A model generated the notes under the pieces. That model worked only from the letters and a program-made list of their open reading frames with translations, searched no databases and was not told where the DNA came from. The position numbers and the translations under genes are program-made. From NCBI GenBank assembly GCA_921293015.1, contig OV121096.1:14511000-14574999 (forward strand): a stretch of 64,000 nucleotides of DNA, in the 5' to 3' direction. Below are positions 47,986 to 60,048 of this stretch, in pieces (the stretch's first letter is position 1; every line of letters begins with the position of its first letter). Origin of the DNA: Phorcus lineatus. Lineage: Eukaryota > Mollusca > Gastropoda > Trochida > Trochidae.

Positions 47986-49856
47986 TCACTCTTCTTGATT
48001 ATCCCCCTCATTTTCCTTCTCTGACATCAAACTGATGTAAGCTTTAGTGCAATCTTGTGACGTGTGATAAATTCTGAAACATGGTGCTGCACATAGAGCC
48101 ATATTACACTCGTTACATTCGTAAGAAGATTCTTTGCCTACCCTTTTCTTCTTCCGAACTGGCTGATTGGTTTCTTCGACTTCCCTTCGACGAAGTTCTC
48201 TTTTCGCTTTGGAGCAAACAACACACATGCGTGAGAGGTTTTTCTTCTTTCCAACAGGCTGAATCTTTTGATGGAAAGTGACGACCATGGAGTCGCAAGA
48301 CACTATCGTTGCTCGTGCTCGGCCGGCCGCGAGGACGTCTGCGCAGGGAGGGCACTTTTTCTGTTTCGGCGAAGGTGATCATATGCTGCACCAAATCTTT
48401 TCTAAATTGACGGCTTGTTTTCAAAGGTTTGTCTTTTGAGATTTCTTTATAGAGAATGTAAGAATTCAACATGGCAACGTTCAACACATGAAACCACAAG
48501 CGCTTCCACCATTTAAGAGTTTTCATTTTGAACGGGGTGTACGACAGCATCTGGTCGGCCCCATCCACACCTCCCATATATTTGTTGTATTTGTGCACAA
48601 TACGTGGTCTCGTATTTGCTTCCCCAGTCACTCGGTTCTTCTTTCCTGTCTCTACAATTTCGGCGTCTTCTACGGTTGACATGAGCAACACTGACTTCCT
48701 GTCCTCATACCGCAAAACGAGTAGGTCTTGATTGTGATAGACTATCATATCCCCTTTCTTCTGTTTCTTCTGTGCCTTCTTTAGCTTTTCAGGAATGCCT
48801 TTGCGATTTCCTCTCAAAGTTCCCGTCGCACCAGTTCCCATTTCCCACAAGTTTATATACAATGCCACAGAGGAATAGAAATTGTCCATGAACACATGAT
48901 ACCCTTTCCCTGCATAATCCTTCACCAAGTCCATGATGAGATCATACGTTTTCCCACCAACAGAAACAGTTTCATTTGTTTTTTCAGTGTAGAGTTGAAA
49001 CTTGCAAACATAACCATTGCTTGAGTCACAAAGCATGTAGGCCTTTATCCCATTCTTCTTTGGCTTGTCGGGATTGTATACTTTGAAACTCAGATTGCCT
49101 TTCCAAGGCACCAACCCTTCGTCAACACAAATCATTTGATGCGGCTTGTAAACTCTGGAAAATTGATGTACGATTCTCTGGTACAAATAACCAAGTTTAT
49201 TGATTGGTGAAAAATGGGGTGTGTTTCGTCCCTGCATTTAGTTGTTATTATTCAAATGTAGGTACGTTCAGTAATAACCAGAACCTGTCGCGAGGCATAC
49301 ATTTGGTAAAGAAAGGCGTCGACGTCACATCACTCGTTGACCAATACTCAGAAAAGTTTCACTGTACAACCAGAGAAATTGCTATTGTCATTGCTACGAA
49401 TAATTTCATTTCTTCAGCATTCGTATCATACCATTGCCTCAACCGTGAACAGGGTTTCAAAACCTTGTCATAGACCTGTTGGTGGAAGTATCTGTTGGTT
49501 TCTGCTGCCAATAATCCATAATCATCTTCATGAAAAAAACAATCTGAAAAGTCTACAGGATGCGGATTTTTAGGCAATTCTATAAACCGTCCTAATCCCG
49601 TGTCGACAGTAAAATGCACATCGACACGTCAACATTGCCTCAGCCCCTTTTCCCAGCGCTCCATAAAATTATCTTTATCATCAAAGCCACTGAACTCTTC
49701 CTCTGTGGAAGTAACAGCCGTAGCAGTTTCACCTGTACTTGCTAATATGTCTCTTGCAATGTTTCTTATTTCTTAATCACTATCAATGTCACTTTCACCA
49801 TCACTGTCACTGTCACTATTCCTCTCATCAGTTGATTCCATATCAGAAGCTTCATC
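47986..49856 (-). pseudogene. piggyBac-type transposase, PB-3 copy, main part (C-terminal)
   Basis: This is the least damaged copy. A 374-codon frame (48113-49237) has all three catalytic motifs: ICVDEGLVPWKG, VFMDNFYSS and GGVDGADQML. One extra T near 48270 shifts the frame before the Cys-rich C-terminus, which continues in the frame 47986-48303 (CVVCSKAKRELRRRE...CAAPCFRIYHTSQDC). Further up, MHFTVDTGLGRFIELP to QRQWYDTNAEEMK-like sequence is in the frame 49359-49619, and the acidic run is near 49760-49850. The N-terminal 30 or so codons lie beyond the copia-like insertion. Confidence 0.9.
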
Positions 49857-49998
49857 TGATAATGTACGTTGCTATGGCAATTCACTGTGGAGTGAGACGG
49901 ACGCATCCGCGGTAGAACGGAAGTGGGATATGGGTTGGCTTTTAAGTTGCTTGACTGTACAAATCTTAGTCAAAAAGATAGACAGCTAGTATTGACTG
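49857..49998 (+). repeat. 5' LTR of the copia-like element
   Basis: About 142 bp. The first 85 bp match the 3' LTR; the remainder matches poorly, apart from a GATAG...CTAG word near the end. The right edge is approximate. Confidence 0.6.
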
Positions 49999-50164
49999 CA
50001 AATACAGACAATGAAAACATCACTGAGAAGAATTTTTAGTGATATTAGGACACATTCTGATGAATCAGTAGTAGTGAAACAAGAAAATATCATGCTCACG
50101 AAACACTATGATAATTCAAGATTAGGATCTATATAGAAGGCCAAATGGCACAAATCCACTAAAC

Positions 50165-50730
50165 AGATATGGCAAGATATCTCGGTGCATGGTATGTGGT
50201 TCAAGATTTCATTGGGCAAAAGATTGTCCTATTAGACATGAAGAAAGGGAATTTAAAAGAAAAGACAAGCCTGATTTAGAACATGTGAAATTAACTTTAT
50301 TTACAGAAGATAGAAATATGTTAAATCATATCTTGGTGACAGAAGCAAGTGGTTGTGCAGTAATAGATACAGGGTGTACAAAGACAGTGTGTAGCCATGC
50401 GTGATATGTAGAGTCAAGAGGATAAATTGAATGTGGAAGGACGAAGAAAGAAGTGGTGAAAAACATGATTCCCTTTTTCAAGCAAAACTTCCAGCCACTA
50501 TTGGGACCACTTATTGTGACATTGAAACTGATGTGGTAGATGTGGATATAGCTTTACTTTTGAGCAGACGATCAATGAAAAAGGCAAAAACAACATTTAA
50601 CATTTATTAAGATCAAGCCTCCATGTTTGGTGAACAAGTTCAACTTGAGCTTACGTCAACAGGACATTATTGTGTCAATATCCAGAAGGAAAAGACAAAG
50701 CCTGACACAGTAAATAAAACACATGTTGTT
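50165..50730 (+). pseudogene. Copia-like gag/protease fragment
   Basis: A CCHC zinc knuckle (CMVCGSRFHWAKDC) near 50188-50230 is followed about 50 residues later by an aspartic protease active site (AVIDTGCTKTVC) near 50360. A stop and frameshifts follow, but protease-like sequence continues to about 50730. The motif pair and spacing fit copia-superfamily polyproteins. Broken. Confidence 0.7.
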
Positions 50731-51310
50731 TTGATAGTAGTCATGAAAAGCAGAACTACTTTAATAAAAAAATAATCAGGGAGTACAAAAAACGCATTGG
50801 ATTCACCTAAAACCCAATTAAAACAAAGACCTTGCGTACTTTACTCAATTATCGATATCGGCTTGCGTACAGCACTCTCCGGCATTTCAAACTCTACAAC
50901 AGTGTTACCGAAAGCGACGTCTACAACTAAACTATTTATCTAAGCAGTCACTATACAGAGTTTGTAGTCATGTGATCACTAGAGCGTCGTTTGATTTGGT
51001 GACTCTCGGGTCGCGTTCAGAAATCACAAGGCAAACCTTACCCGGCGTTTGATAATATTCGTTAAGACGCATGCGTCAACTCGAACTTAAAGCTCTCAAT
51101 CAAATGAAGTAAAATGGCTGCTGAGAAAACCAACCCACTCGAATAAAAAAAACTAAAATATTCGACATGTGTTAATTAACCTCAGTCACGGAGAACAATA
51201 ACTATCAATTTATTGAATTTTTCTTTATTTATTTCCTTTTGTTGTGGAGGCGAAATACCCAGGCGGACATTACATTCAGTTGTACAAAAAAATGTACATA
51301 TACACATATA

Positions 51311-53023
51311 AACTAATGCCCTTTTTACATGCACACTTTTACTCCTGTAAGTATATTTACTCCTAGGAGTAAATATACTTACAGGGAGTAAACATGCCAT
51401 GTAAACGGCCCCTTTGCAATTTACTTACAGGAGTATATTTGCTCCTAGGAGTAAAATACTCCACCCCAAGAGGTAAAGTAAAAGTATATTTACTTTTGCT
51501 CCTGTAAGTAACCATGTCATGGAAACAGGTTTTGTGTTTACTCCTGTAAGCAAACTGAATGCAGCATCCCAAAAATAGACATAATATTGTATCATTTCTT
51601 TAAAAAACAGACGGTCACAATCTGTATCATTTATGTCAATTTGAAGAGATTTTATGTGAAGACAATCTTTTTGCTGTGATTGAACAGTTATCCAAATGAG
51701 TCAAGAGGATCACAAGATAGAAGAGGAACTTTCTGATCTTTTCAATGTTTTGCAGATATTGAAATCAGCTCAAGAGTTCAGATCATTTAGAAGATAAATA
51801 GTTGTGTTTTTTAAATTTCCGGAATTCATTGCTATTGAACACCTGCCTTTAAAGTTTAAAACTGTACAGTAGGCATTAACTTTAATGAGCGGGTGTTGAA
51901 TAACAATGACTCACAGAAGTTTTAGAAACACAACTATTTGTCGATATTGTAACATAGCGTAAGAGCAAATTCTCTTTTTGCATATAAACTTTTGAGTGGA
52001 AAGGACTTTGTGACTGTTCAGTTTTTGTGAGGGGTATAATAGGAAGGTCATAATAAAAGAGAATTCCCAACTTAATATACTTTACAAATTAATGTTAGTG
52101 TAATACCAAACAATTGCTTTCATAATTGAATCTTACAATATTCACTATGTCATTTTTGACCAAGATTCAGATTTCCACTCAACTATTAATCAATTGATTA
52201 TATTTTATCAGAAAATTGGTGTTTTTGGTTAAAGATAACATCACTAAAAATGTTTCCAAATTCATCACAATTATTAATGTTATACTGAAAAAGCTGAGAA
52301 ATTTACCTTGACATTGTGTATATCTAAACTACTTCTATAAATATATTGGTGGTAAATTGAAAATAAAAGAATTGAGACTTAAGATTTCCATTTGAATGGA
52401 AAAAAACCATAAACCTATGTTGAAAATTGTTTTTTTTTATTGTTCATAATCATAAGCTGGCATGTCCCCATGATTACAACAGTTTGACATCCACGTTTAA
52501 ATTTAGGTAACTTGAGTCAATATTGTTTTATTATACGTTAACTTGGAAAAAAGTGTGGATCCTGACCCATTGTTGGAATCCCTTTTCACTACCTTTTATT
52601 CTGTGAGTAGCGCCACTACACAGACGAGTATATACATTCATTAAAGGCATTTCGATTTGAATATTTCAGCTATGAATAGGTGACATATCGACAGAAATAT
52701 ATGCTACCCATGATTTTATGTCAAATCGATTAGTCTTTATGACATTATGCCATTGGAACAACATTTGAAAGAAAGCAGATTTTCAGCTATAGCAGTACAC
52801 AGAAAATATTGACAATCTCTTCTTCTCCTTTGGATAGGCAGTTTACTCATTGTTAGTTCTCACCAAAAGGATGTTTTAACCGTAAGCAAATCATATATAC
52901 TTAAGGGTCCTCAATTTTCAATGGAACGTAAAGTAAATATACTTTTACTCCTAGGAGTAAATTTGCTCCAAGGAGTAAATATACTCCTGGGAGTAAAGAG
53001 TGCATGTAAAAAGGGCATAAGTT
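51311..53023. mobile_element. Foldback-like sequence nested in the copia-like element
   Basis: The ends are inverted over roughly 60 bp or more: AACTAATGCCCTTTTTACAT at 51311 and the complement of AACTTATGCCCTTTTTACAT ending 53023. Both arms contain repeated ACTCCTAGGAGTAAAT palindromes. About 1.5 kb of AT-rich interior has no gene. Neither target duplication nor superfamily was resolved. Confidence 0.6.
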
Positions 53024-53420
53024 ATTTAAAAGCAACATTATTCGAAAAATTTAAGTTTTGTTGATTACTCAATAAGGATCATAAACTATGAGAAATTACT
53101 CAATTCCTAAAATTTCTGGGAGTACAGAAAATTCGGCTTACTCCTCAAAACATGATATATTACTCAATTATATTCAAACATGGGAGTAAATACCCAATTA
53201 CCTTAAAAGTTATCTGGAGCTCTGGGCCCACATACTTTAGACAGGTTTGCCAGCTGCACCAACGCTCAACTTCCACTGTTTAACTGCATATATTCAGAAC
53301 CACTATCTGCCGGAGTAGATGCTCTCGCTCAAACAGGTTGGAACATTCACAACAACTGGGTCAACCCACCATTTTACTTACTTCCAAAAGTTATAGAGAT
53401 GATTATACACGAAGGAGCTC

Positions 53421-53756
53421 TTGCTACCATCATTGCACCAACTTTGCTACCATCATTGCACCAACCTTTCCAGGTCAGGTCTGGTGTCAATGGTTAAAGA
53501 AGATTGCTGTGTGCAACCCGATAAAAATTCCCAATCATGTTCAAGTTTCCAAGAGAATGGGTCCGGTGCCCGAGAGGAATTGAGAATGCCGAATAGAAAG
53601 GAAGATCTTACAGAAGAAGAAAAGAGTGCGATGAGATCCAAGATTGGACAGTTGTTATGGATAGCACGACAATCACATCCAGATATATTGTTTGAAACAT
53701 GTAGACTGTCTGGCTGTGTTAACACAGGAACTGTTGAAATAGATAGATCAGATTGA
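53421..53756 (+). pseudogene. Copia-like RT/RNase H junction fragment
   Basis: The translation contains LTEEEKSAMRSKIGQLLWIA followed by RQSHPDILFETCRLSG, a hallmark of the end of the RT region in copia-type elements. The catalytic YVDD box is not present. The frame ends at the start of the 3' LTR. Confidence 0.7.
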
Positions 53757-53897
53757 TAATGTACGTTGCTATGGCAATTCACTGCATAGTGAGACTGATG
53801 CATGCGCAGAAGAACGGAGGTTGGATATGGGAGCATGGAACGCATGCAGTCGTGTGTGAGGGACGAGAGTTTCCGGTATGATAGCTAGCCTATTTCA
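53754..53897 (+). repeat. 3' LTR of the copia-like element (144 bp)
   Basis: Runs from TGATAATG to CTATTTCA, immediately followed by the TCATC duplication. Very short for an LTR. Confidence 0.7.
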
Positions 53898-53989
53898 TCA
53901 TCGGCATGGACCTTGTTGATGAAGTCGTCGTCACTAGACGTTGATGGACCTTCCAAACTCCTAGTCCTCGGCCTTCTGGCCTTAGGCAT
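53898..53989 (-). pseudogene. piggyBac-type transposase, PB-3 copy, detached N-terminus
   Basis: The start codon is the CAT at 53987-53989, giving MPKARRPRTRS-like residues as in PB-1. The coding sequence runs to the insertion point at 53898 and continues at 49856 on the other side of the copia-like element. TCATC at 53898-53902 repeats 49852-49856. Confidence 0.85.
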
Positions 53990-54642
53990 CTTTCATAGCA
54001 ATCTGTAATTGATTAAAAATGATTTAGGCACAAGCAAGATATAACATCAACACATGACCTATTGTACAGAGAAATTCAATATGAGCTTCATGGACATTCA
54101 ATTGCAACATTTTGTAAGTGTTTGAAACAAATTTGCCGTTGTGCGCCCATCAATAATGGTTGCGATGCGGACATTTTCTAATTGTCCTGGCGAATGCCAG
54201 ACATTTTGTTTCACCACTTTGCACAAGTAAAAAAATCAGGACAAATTCTAACTTTGCTGGACACTTTCTAACTGTCAGACGACTTTTCACAATCCTGCTG
54301 AAGATGCTGACGGCACAGATGGTCGCCAACTATGTGTCAACATTATCAACCTAGATGCCGCCTTCTGACTTCCTAAGCAATGAGGACAACTGCCTACTCC
54401 GTCAGGGAAGTTCTTAATTGTCAGTTGTGGATTACAAGAGTTTTTCAACTCTTGATTTCTCTTCCAAAAATGATCGGTTCCATGGGATTATCCGTAGTAA
54501 ACAAGCACCCAGCCCCTTGTCTTTTGTTCACTTGATGGAACCCATGCCATCCCGACATATATAGCAAAATGTTTAAAACCCCGGAATGACACCAAACTTT
54601 CTCGACCTAAAAAATTTTGTTGCAAAATCCTCCTTACCTGAT

Positions 54643-54740
54643 GGCGGTGCCCGAAGGAAGATCCCCGACATACTCGTTCACAACCACAAACATTTTCGTT
54701 TGACAATTTTCCCAAGACCTGATGGTGGTGCCCAACGCAA
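54643..54740. repeat. 81-bp repeat in PB-3 (two motif copies)
   Basis: Copies of GGCGGTGCCCGAAGG at 54643 and GGTGGTGCCCAACG at 54724, the shortest version among the three elements. Confidence 0.7.
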
Positions 54741-55649
54741 AAATTCCCTCACTCAAAAAACACATCAATAACTCTGTGAATGTAAACCCAAAAGTTTTTT
54801 CTCCTTTGACTTTCATGGTTCATTAAACTCTATAATTGAACACTAAAGAAACAGCATTTCCTTCATCATTTTTTTACTTATTACATTTAATTTATAACAT
54901 TTTTGCGGCGCTTGTTGAATCTTTATTTCTGTAAGCGCATATACAAAATGTATATCAAATTGAAGAGAATTTTCTGCTCTTTACATTGATACCAAACATT
55001 TGTTGTTAAGTGCGCCACTTGGTTACAGAAATACGAAGTGCGAAAGTTGCTCAATTTGCAACACTTCTTGTGCCTTTATTTTTGTGTGTGCATGTATGAT
55101 CAATATATGGAAATGAAGAACATCGTTTCCTCTTTATTTAGATGTAAAATTTATCAAATTCCACCAAGTGGTATAGAAGATATTGAGTGTGAAAGAAATG
55201 TACATGAAAATCAAGCTTCAGACCACATAAGAAAAGCAAAAAAGTGCCCTTTGTGCGGCGCTTGATGCAACGCTTTTTGTTTTAGCGCATGTACATATTA
55301 TATATATCACTTTGTAGACAATTTATTCCACTTGATAATGATATAAATGATTTTGGAATGCGTCATTTGGTTATGGAGATGTAAAGTGCCAAAGTTTCCC
55401 TTTTTGCGTCACTAACAGAGATGCGAAGTGCAAAAGTTGTTCAATTGTTGAGTCTTTATTTATTTGTGCTCAAAAATCATCGATATAGGGAATTGAAGAC
55501 AATTCATTTGTCTTTATCGTGATGTAAAATTTGTGTGGCGCTTGCTGTATCGCTATTTGTTTTAGCGCATTAACATATTATATATCAAATTTTAGACAAT
55601 TTCTTTCTCTATCTTGTGATATAAAATATGTTAACTACGTTGAGCACAT

Positions 55650-56308
55650 TATGACAGTGCTAATAACTGTATATTATTATATTCTTCATATTTTTCTATA
55701 TATTCCTATGTATATGTTTTTCATTATTTTCAAGTTGTTGAGTAAATTCACAACAGAAACATGTCAATTGTCTTATACAAACACCTGAGGCAATCAACTA
55801 CTCATATGAATAATTTTTTATATGCTTTAGTAATCAGCAACTCTTTATTGTCCATCACTTTAGGCAATCGAAATGAAACAATTGTAACATCTTTACTTAA
55901 GGAAGTACCATGTCAGTCATACTCTATTTGACATTTAATATGCTTGAGGGCTTAACAGCTTTCAGTCATGTGAATCCCTTAAATAGGGCCCTCTCTGAAA
56001 TGAACATCAGTGGAGACCAGAGTGGAGCCCAGAGTGGATTCTACAGCAGGGAATGAGTGTGGAGTCAAGCGTCAACTTCACAGCTGACCTTTTCCTTCAC
56101 ACTCATGATGTCATAATGAAATAAACCATCATCTCTAGGACGCCATCTTTTGTGTCTATCTGTCCACTCCTGTCTGATCAGATGTTTTCCTCGGAACTCC
56201 GAGGTTGGATCCTATAGCATCAAGCTAATTCCCTGGGATAAATCTAGACTGGTGTCAACCTGTGAGACAGTAATGCCTATCGTCCTGCGGGTTGGCTCCT
56301 TCTTTGAC
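55650..56308. mobile_element. Insertion of about 0.66 kb in PB-3, possibly a solo LTR
   Basis: PB-1 reads GTTGAGCACATCATGAGAAAA at 7458. In PB-3 the same sequence is split, with GTTGAGCACAT before 55650 and ACATCATGAGAAAA after 56308, so ACAT is repeated at the junctions. The insert begins TATGACAGTG, ends CTTTGACA, and has a GAAATAAACC polyadenylation-like word near 56117. It has no convincing gene. A solo LTR is one reading. Confidence 0.45.
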
Positions 56309-56910
56309 AACATCATGAGAAAATTGGTGTGACAAAATGGTGTAAAACTAAAAATATATAAAAATCACCTTTTTTGCGGCACATGCTGTATCTTTATATG
56401 TATTTTACATAGAATTGAAGACAATCTTTTTCTCTTTCAAATGATTCCACCCATATTAAAATCCGACCAAGGGTGCAGAACATAGGCCGTGCAATAGGAA
56501 GGTGTGCATATGGTCAAAATGCACACGTCTCAGTCAACGATAGCACGCATGGGTCGGTTAGCTCGTGCGAGAGGGTAGAAAGTGCCCACAGGCTATAAGC
56601 ATGTGCGGCTGGAAGTAGGGGGAAATTGAGTGATTATCAATGTTTGCATAACTTTCGGAATATGCTAGCGCATTATTAAGAACACCAAAGAAACAAAATT
56701 GGTAGCTAAGTGGCAACCGGATGAAAAGTACTAGCGTTGAACTGACATTACTGCTGTACAACAATTGCCCGTGCTTCGCTAATGGGTACCACAGCGATGA
56801 TGAGCTAGAGTGAGAAAAACAAAGTGTGCTAGTCGCATCTCGCTGGGACATCATGCGGTCAAAGCTTAATTCGTCCGGAACATGTATGTGCTCAGCATCT
56901 TAAGGGTTAA

Positions 56911-59650
56911 TATAACCTCTCACACCGTATGGCAATGTCTCTGTCTTTGAATTTAACAATTAATGATATAATAACATACCTGGCGCAAGCGCTAGAAACA
57001 TCCTATATAATCCTAAAGAATTTAAGTAACCATTACAAACAATCTACTATCAATCTATCTGGACGTCGAGACAATAAACTAAGTAGCAGTCAAATGCCAA
57101 GAGTTACGCCATTATGACAGGATGTTTGACATGTGCCACCATTCCAACGGCACCAAGGCTGTAATTAGAGACCATTAAATTAAGAATTGAACTTGAATGC
57201 GATGGTTTTACCTAAGGGGCACCTATTTATCATAAAATTGAGACTTCTTTACCTAGTCTGATTTTTGTGACAACATTGGGAAGACATAATTGATGTACTG
57301 TAGGATAGTGTGCGTAGCATCGTATTAAAGTACTGTCTTTCTCTTGGAACAATACAAATAACTTAAGATATGTCAAATATCAAATTATCGAAGGTTGGAG
57401 TTGTTTGGATGTGCTTTAATATGTTTAAACGATGGTTAAAACAGCAAGATTTGCTGTTCTTTTCTAAATAAGGAGGTTATAGGGGCAACTTCTATCACGT
57501 CACCCGGCAGGACTCACGCTTCAGTGACCATGGGCCCTTTCAGTTCAGTTCATTGGTGCTGGTGTTTCAAAAAAACCTGATTTAAGTTGTTTATCGACAG
57601 ATTTTGAAAATTTAGATTTATGCCACTGTCAAATTCGGAAACATTTTAATGAATTGTGAAAGTTGCCATTGGGCATTTCAGTCGATTTTTTATTTGGAGT
57701 TGATAATTAATAACAATGACGTAAATTTCTCGTCGTTATCGATGACATCTATTCAGACATGCGCAGACGTAATAACTTGTGCCTTGACTATACCCTTAAA
57801 AGACTTATTGTTTTGAAAGTTTTTCACCAAATGTGAACAAATACAGTTCCTTGTTAGGCCTATAGTTAATTCTATGATTAAAGATCTCATTTAGTGTTGG
57901 TCATCTCATTAGATATATAAAACTTAATATACTGATAATAATATCAGCTTATCACACAAAATCAAACTTCATATTTTATATTATCCATATGAAGATGGAC
58001 ACAGGGTAGTATTTTCCCTGTAAGTCACACGGGAGTTACACATATTTCATTCATCTTTCAAACTTTTCCCGACTGGTAATATGTTTACCCGTTTTCTGAT
58101 TCGTCATTTCTCAGATGTGCCACCACAAAAAACTTGAGATACGTCTGCGCCGAATTGCACAAAAGTTTAGAAATTAGCAATTATTGAATTACTACGCCAT
58201 TACGTTAAGCTGACAGTCCCAAAGAAACGCCTGATTTTGTTCTATAGTAATGACGTCATAGAAAAGAGTTATGACGTCACAGTACCAGTTACGTTAGTTA
58301 CGTAACAAGGAGTTCAGTCGTCTTCTTGTATTATTAAAGGGCGTCGCTGACCTCTTCGATTAAACACAAAACTATTAAATGTAATTATTTTGAATGACTG
58401 TTTTGAAAAAAGGAATAAACCTTCAACAACTACATTTAGCTTTTATTTTGAAACTTGACAAAATTTAGCCGTGCGTAGGTAAGTGTCAAGTAAAGCTACA
58501 GGACACGTGTATGAATTTGGAGATTTGCAACCCTAAACATTTACAGAGGAACGATTATTTCTATCAATAATTGATTTATATTCAAGTTTTAATCTTTTTA
58601 TAAACATATTGGTAATATAAACAATAATCAACTTGTGACAGGAAATGACAGATTATCTTTCCTTCGATAAGATAATCTGTCATTCCCAGTCACTCTTTAG
58701 TTATTGTCCATATAAATAATGTGTTTTTTCCTGATGATTATGCACTGAAACTGAATAGACTATTACCAACCACAAGTTGTAATCAATTTTTGTGACCTTT
58801 GACCCTGCTGAGCTCTCCCAGGTACCAAAAAGAACGTAACTGCCCTGTCACTCAAACACTGATTATATCTTCTGTTTATGGAATCAACCAATCACAGTCA
58901 AGATGACAAAGATAAGAAACCCATGTTTTTTTTGGAGGTTCAGATCCCAGCCTTTAAGTAATCACAAGCAATGTCCCCGAAGAGATAACAAGTATATTCC
59001 TAAAATGAAGTTGAAACTCTTATAATTTCTCATTTTACAGAGCACAAGTTGAAATAATTTGCCTATTTACTTTAATTCAATAACAACCCGACCAAATTAT
59101 GTATGGCATCTCAGTCTGTGACAAAACACAAATTAATCTCATTAGCATATGTACATCGAACATGACTTATATATAATTACCAAGAAACTTTATTGGTATT
59201 TGTGCCTGTTTTGGTGTTCTTCTTTTATCAACATGTTTATATTGTTATTTCTTTTCATGAAATCAAAGAATCTTCAACGAATACTATAAACTAAAAGACA
59301 AAACATTTATTCAACATATCTGTTTCCAGAAATAGCATTTTGGATTGGTCCTGTCTATCAAGCCATTACGTCCAAATGTACAGAGAATACTTTACCAAAG
59401 ATAACTGCATAGCTTGTGATTTGACTCTTTTGTCCTACAAACCAAGCCAGGGTGAAGTGAAAGCAATAAACAATTGTTTTTTCGAATATGGTAGCAGTTT
59501 GACATAAGCAAAACCCCAAGTGCCGAAAAGCATTGACATACAAGCGAAATAGAATTTGCCTGCCCTCTAGAATATCAGGCGAACTAGCTGATTGGCTGAT
59601 TTAAATTAAGTCACAGGCAAACCTGACAGCTTGCGTAACGGAGCCTTCGG
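56911..59650. other. About 2.7 kb without recognised genes
   Basis: No NUP35 RRM exon or other gene recognised. It contains two TGACGTCA words (58251-58258 and 58272-58279) and a small hairpin (58646-58686, arms AATGACAGATTATCTT). The 63-codon frame at 56929-57117 resembles nothing known. Confidence 0.5.
58251..58279. promoter_or_regulatory. Pair of CRE-like TGACGTCA sites
   Basis: Two perfect 8-bp palindromes TGACGTCA start 21 bp apart, about two helical turns. Known: this is the CREB/ATF consensus. There is no gene start next to them, so function is open. Confidence 0.35.
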
Positions 59651-59655
59651 AAATC

Positions 59656-59738
59656 TATATATATATGTGTAACGAAGTGGAGCATTTTACATTTCATTTT
59701 AATGAGATTGGTGGTGCGCTACCGATCGTACAAAATGG
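59656..59738 (+). promoter_or_regulatory. Possible core promoter and tiny first coding exon
   Basis: TATATATATAT (59656-59666) is followed about 70 bp later by CAAAATGG and a strong splice donor GTAAGC (59739), so ATG plus one base could be a first coding exon. No downstream exon was recognised. Speculative. Confidence 0.2.
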
Positions 59739-59932
59739 GTAAGCTTTTTGTAACCACTTAATTCCTGTCGTGCAGGGTAAAACTAGGTGCGCAACCTAGC
59801 TTACCCCTTGCAGATATAGCATTGATAATCAAGCTACAACCTGGAACTAAAAATTACAATTTAACCTTAAATTGTATTGGTAATTCACTTATCTGGTCTG
59901 TACTTTATATGATATGATTCAAGAACTAACTG

Positions 59933-60046
59933 TCAATGATTTCTCTCAATGATTTCTATGGATTTCGTCAATGATGTCTTGTAATGATTTAAATTCTGAA
60001 AATGATTTCTATCAATAATTTCGTCAATGCTTTCTGTCAATGATAA
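59933..60046. repeat. Degenerate GTCAATGATTTCT minisatellite
   Basis: The word TCAATGATTTCT and variants recur about seven times with irregular spacing of 12-30 bp. It abuts the target duplication of the element at 60049 and may be the tail of the LINE whose 3' end lies at 61145. Confidence 0.6.
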
Positions 60047-60048
60047 TA

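Larger units (their letters stand above)
49857..53897 (+). mobile_element. Copia-like LTR retrotransposon nested in PB-3, degenerate
   Basis: It is flanked by the 5-bp repeat TCATC (49852-49856 and 53898-53902). It starts TGATAATG and ends TTTCA, so it has the TG...CA ends of LTR elements. LTR-like copies start at 49857 and 53754 and share about 85 bp of good similarity (TGATAATGTACGTTGCTATG onward) before diverging. Inside are a zinc knuckle and protease (50165-50730) and a late pol segment (53421-53756). The integrase and most of the RT are missing, replaced in part by a foldback-like sequence. The frames are on the + strand, opposite to the host transposase. Confidence 0.85.
46416..56906 (-). 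mobile_element. piggyBac-family transposon PB-3 with nested insertions
   Basis: TTAA lies on both sides (46412-46415 and 56907-56910), with the CCCTTCCGTTGC left end and the CATCTTAAGGG right end. Without the copia-like insertion and its duplication (4046 bp) it is about 6.45 kb, close to PB-1. The transposase is on the - strand, split by the copia-like element at 49857-53897. A second insertion of about 0.66 kb is at 55650-56308. Its right terminal segment (56440-56906) is clearly more diverged from PB-1 than that of PB-4. Confidence 0.85.

Noticed and set aside
56929-57117. 63-codon open frame as a gene
   Set aside because: No homology, no splice or promoter context, and length expected by chance.
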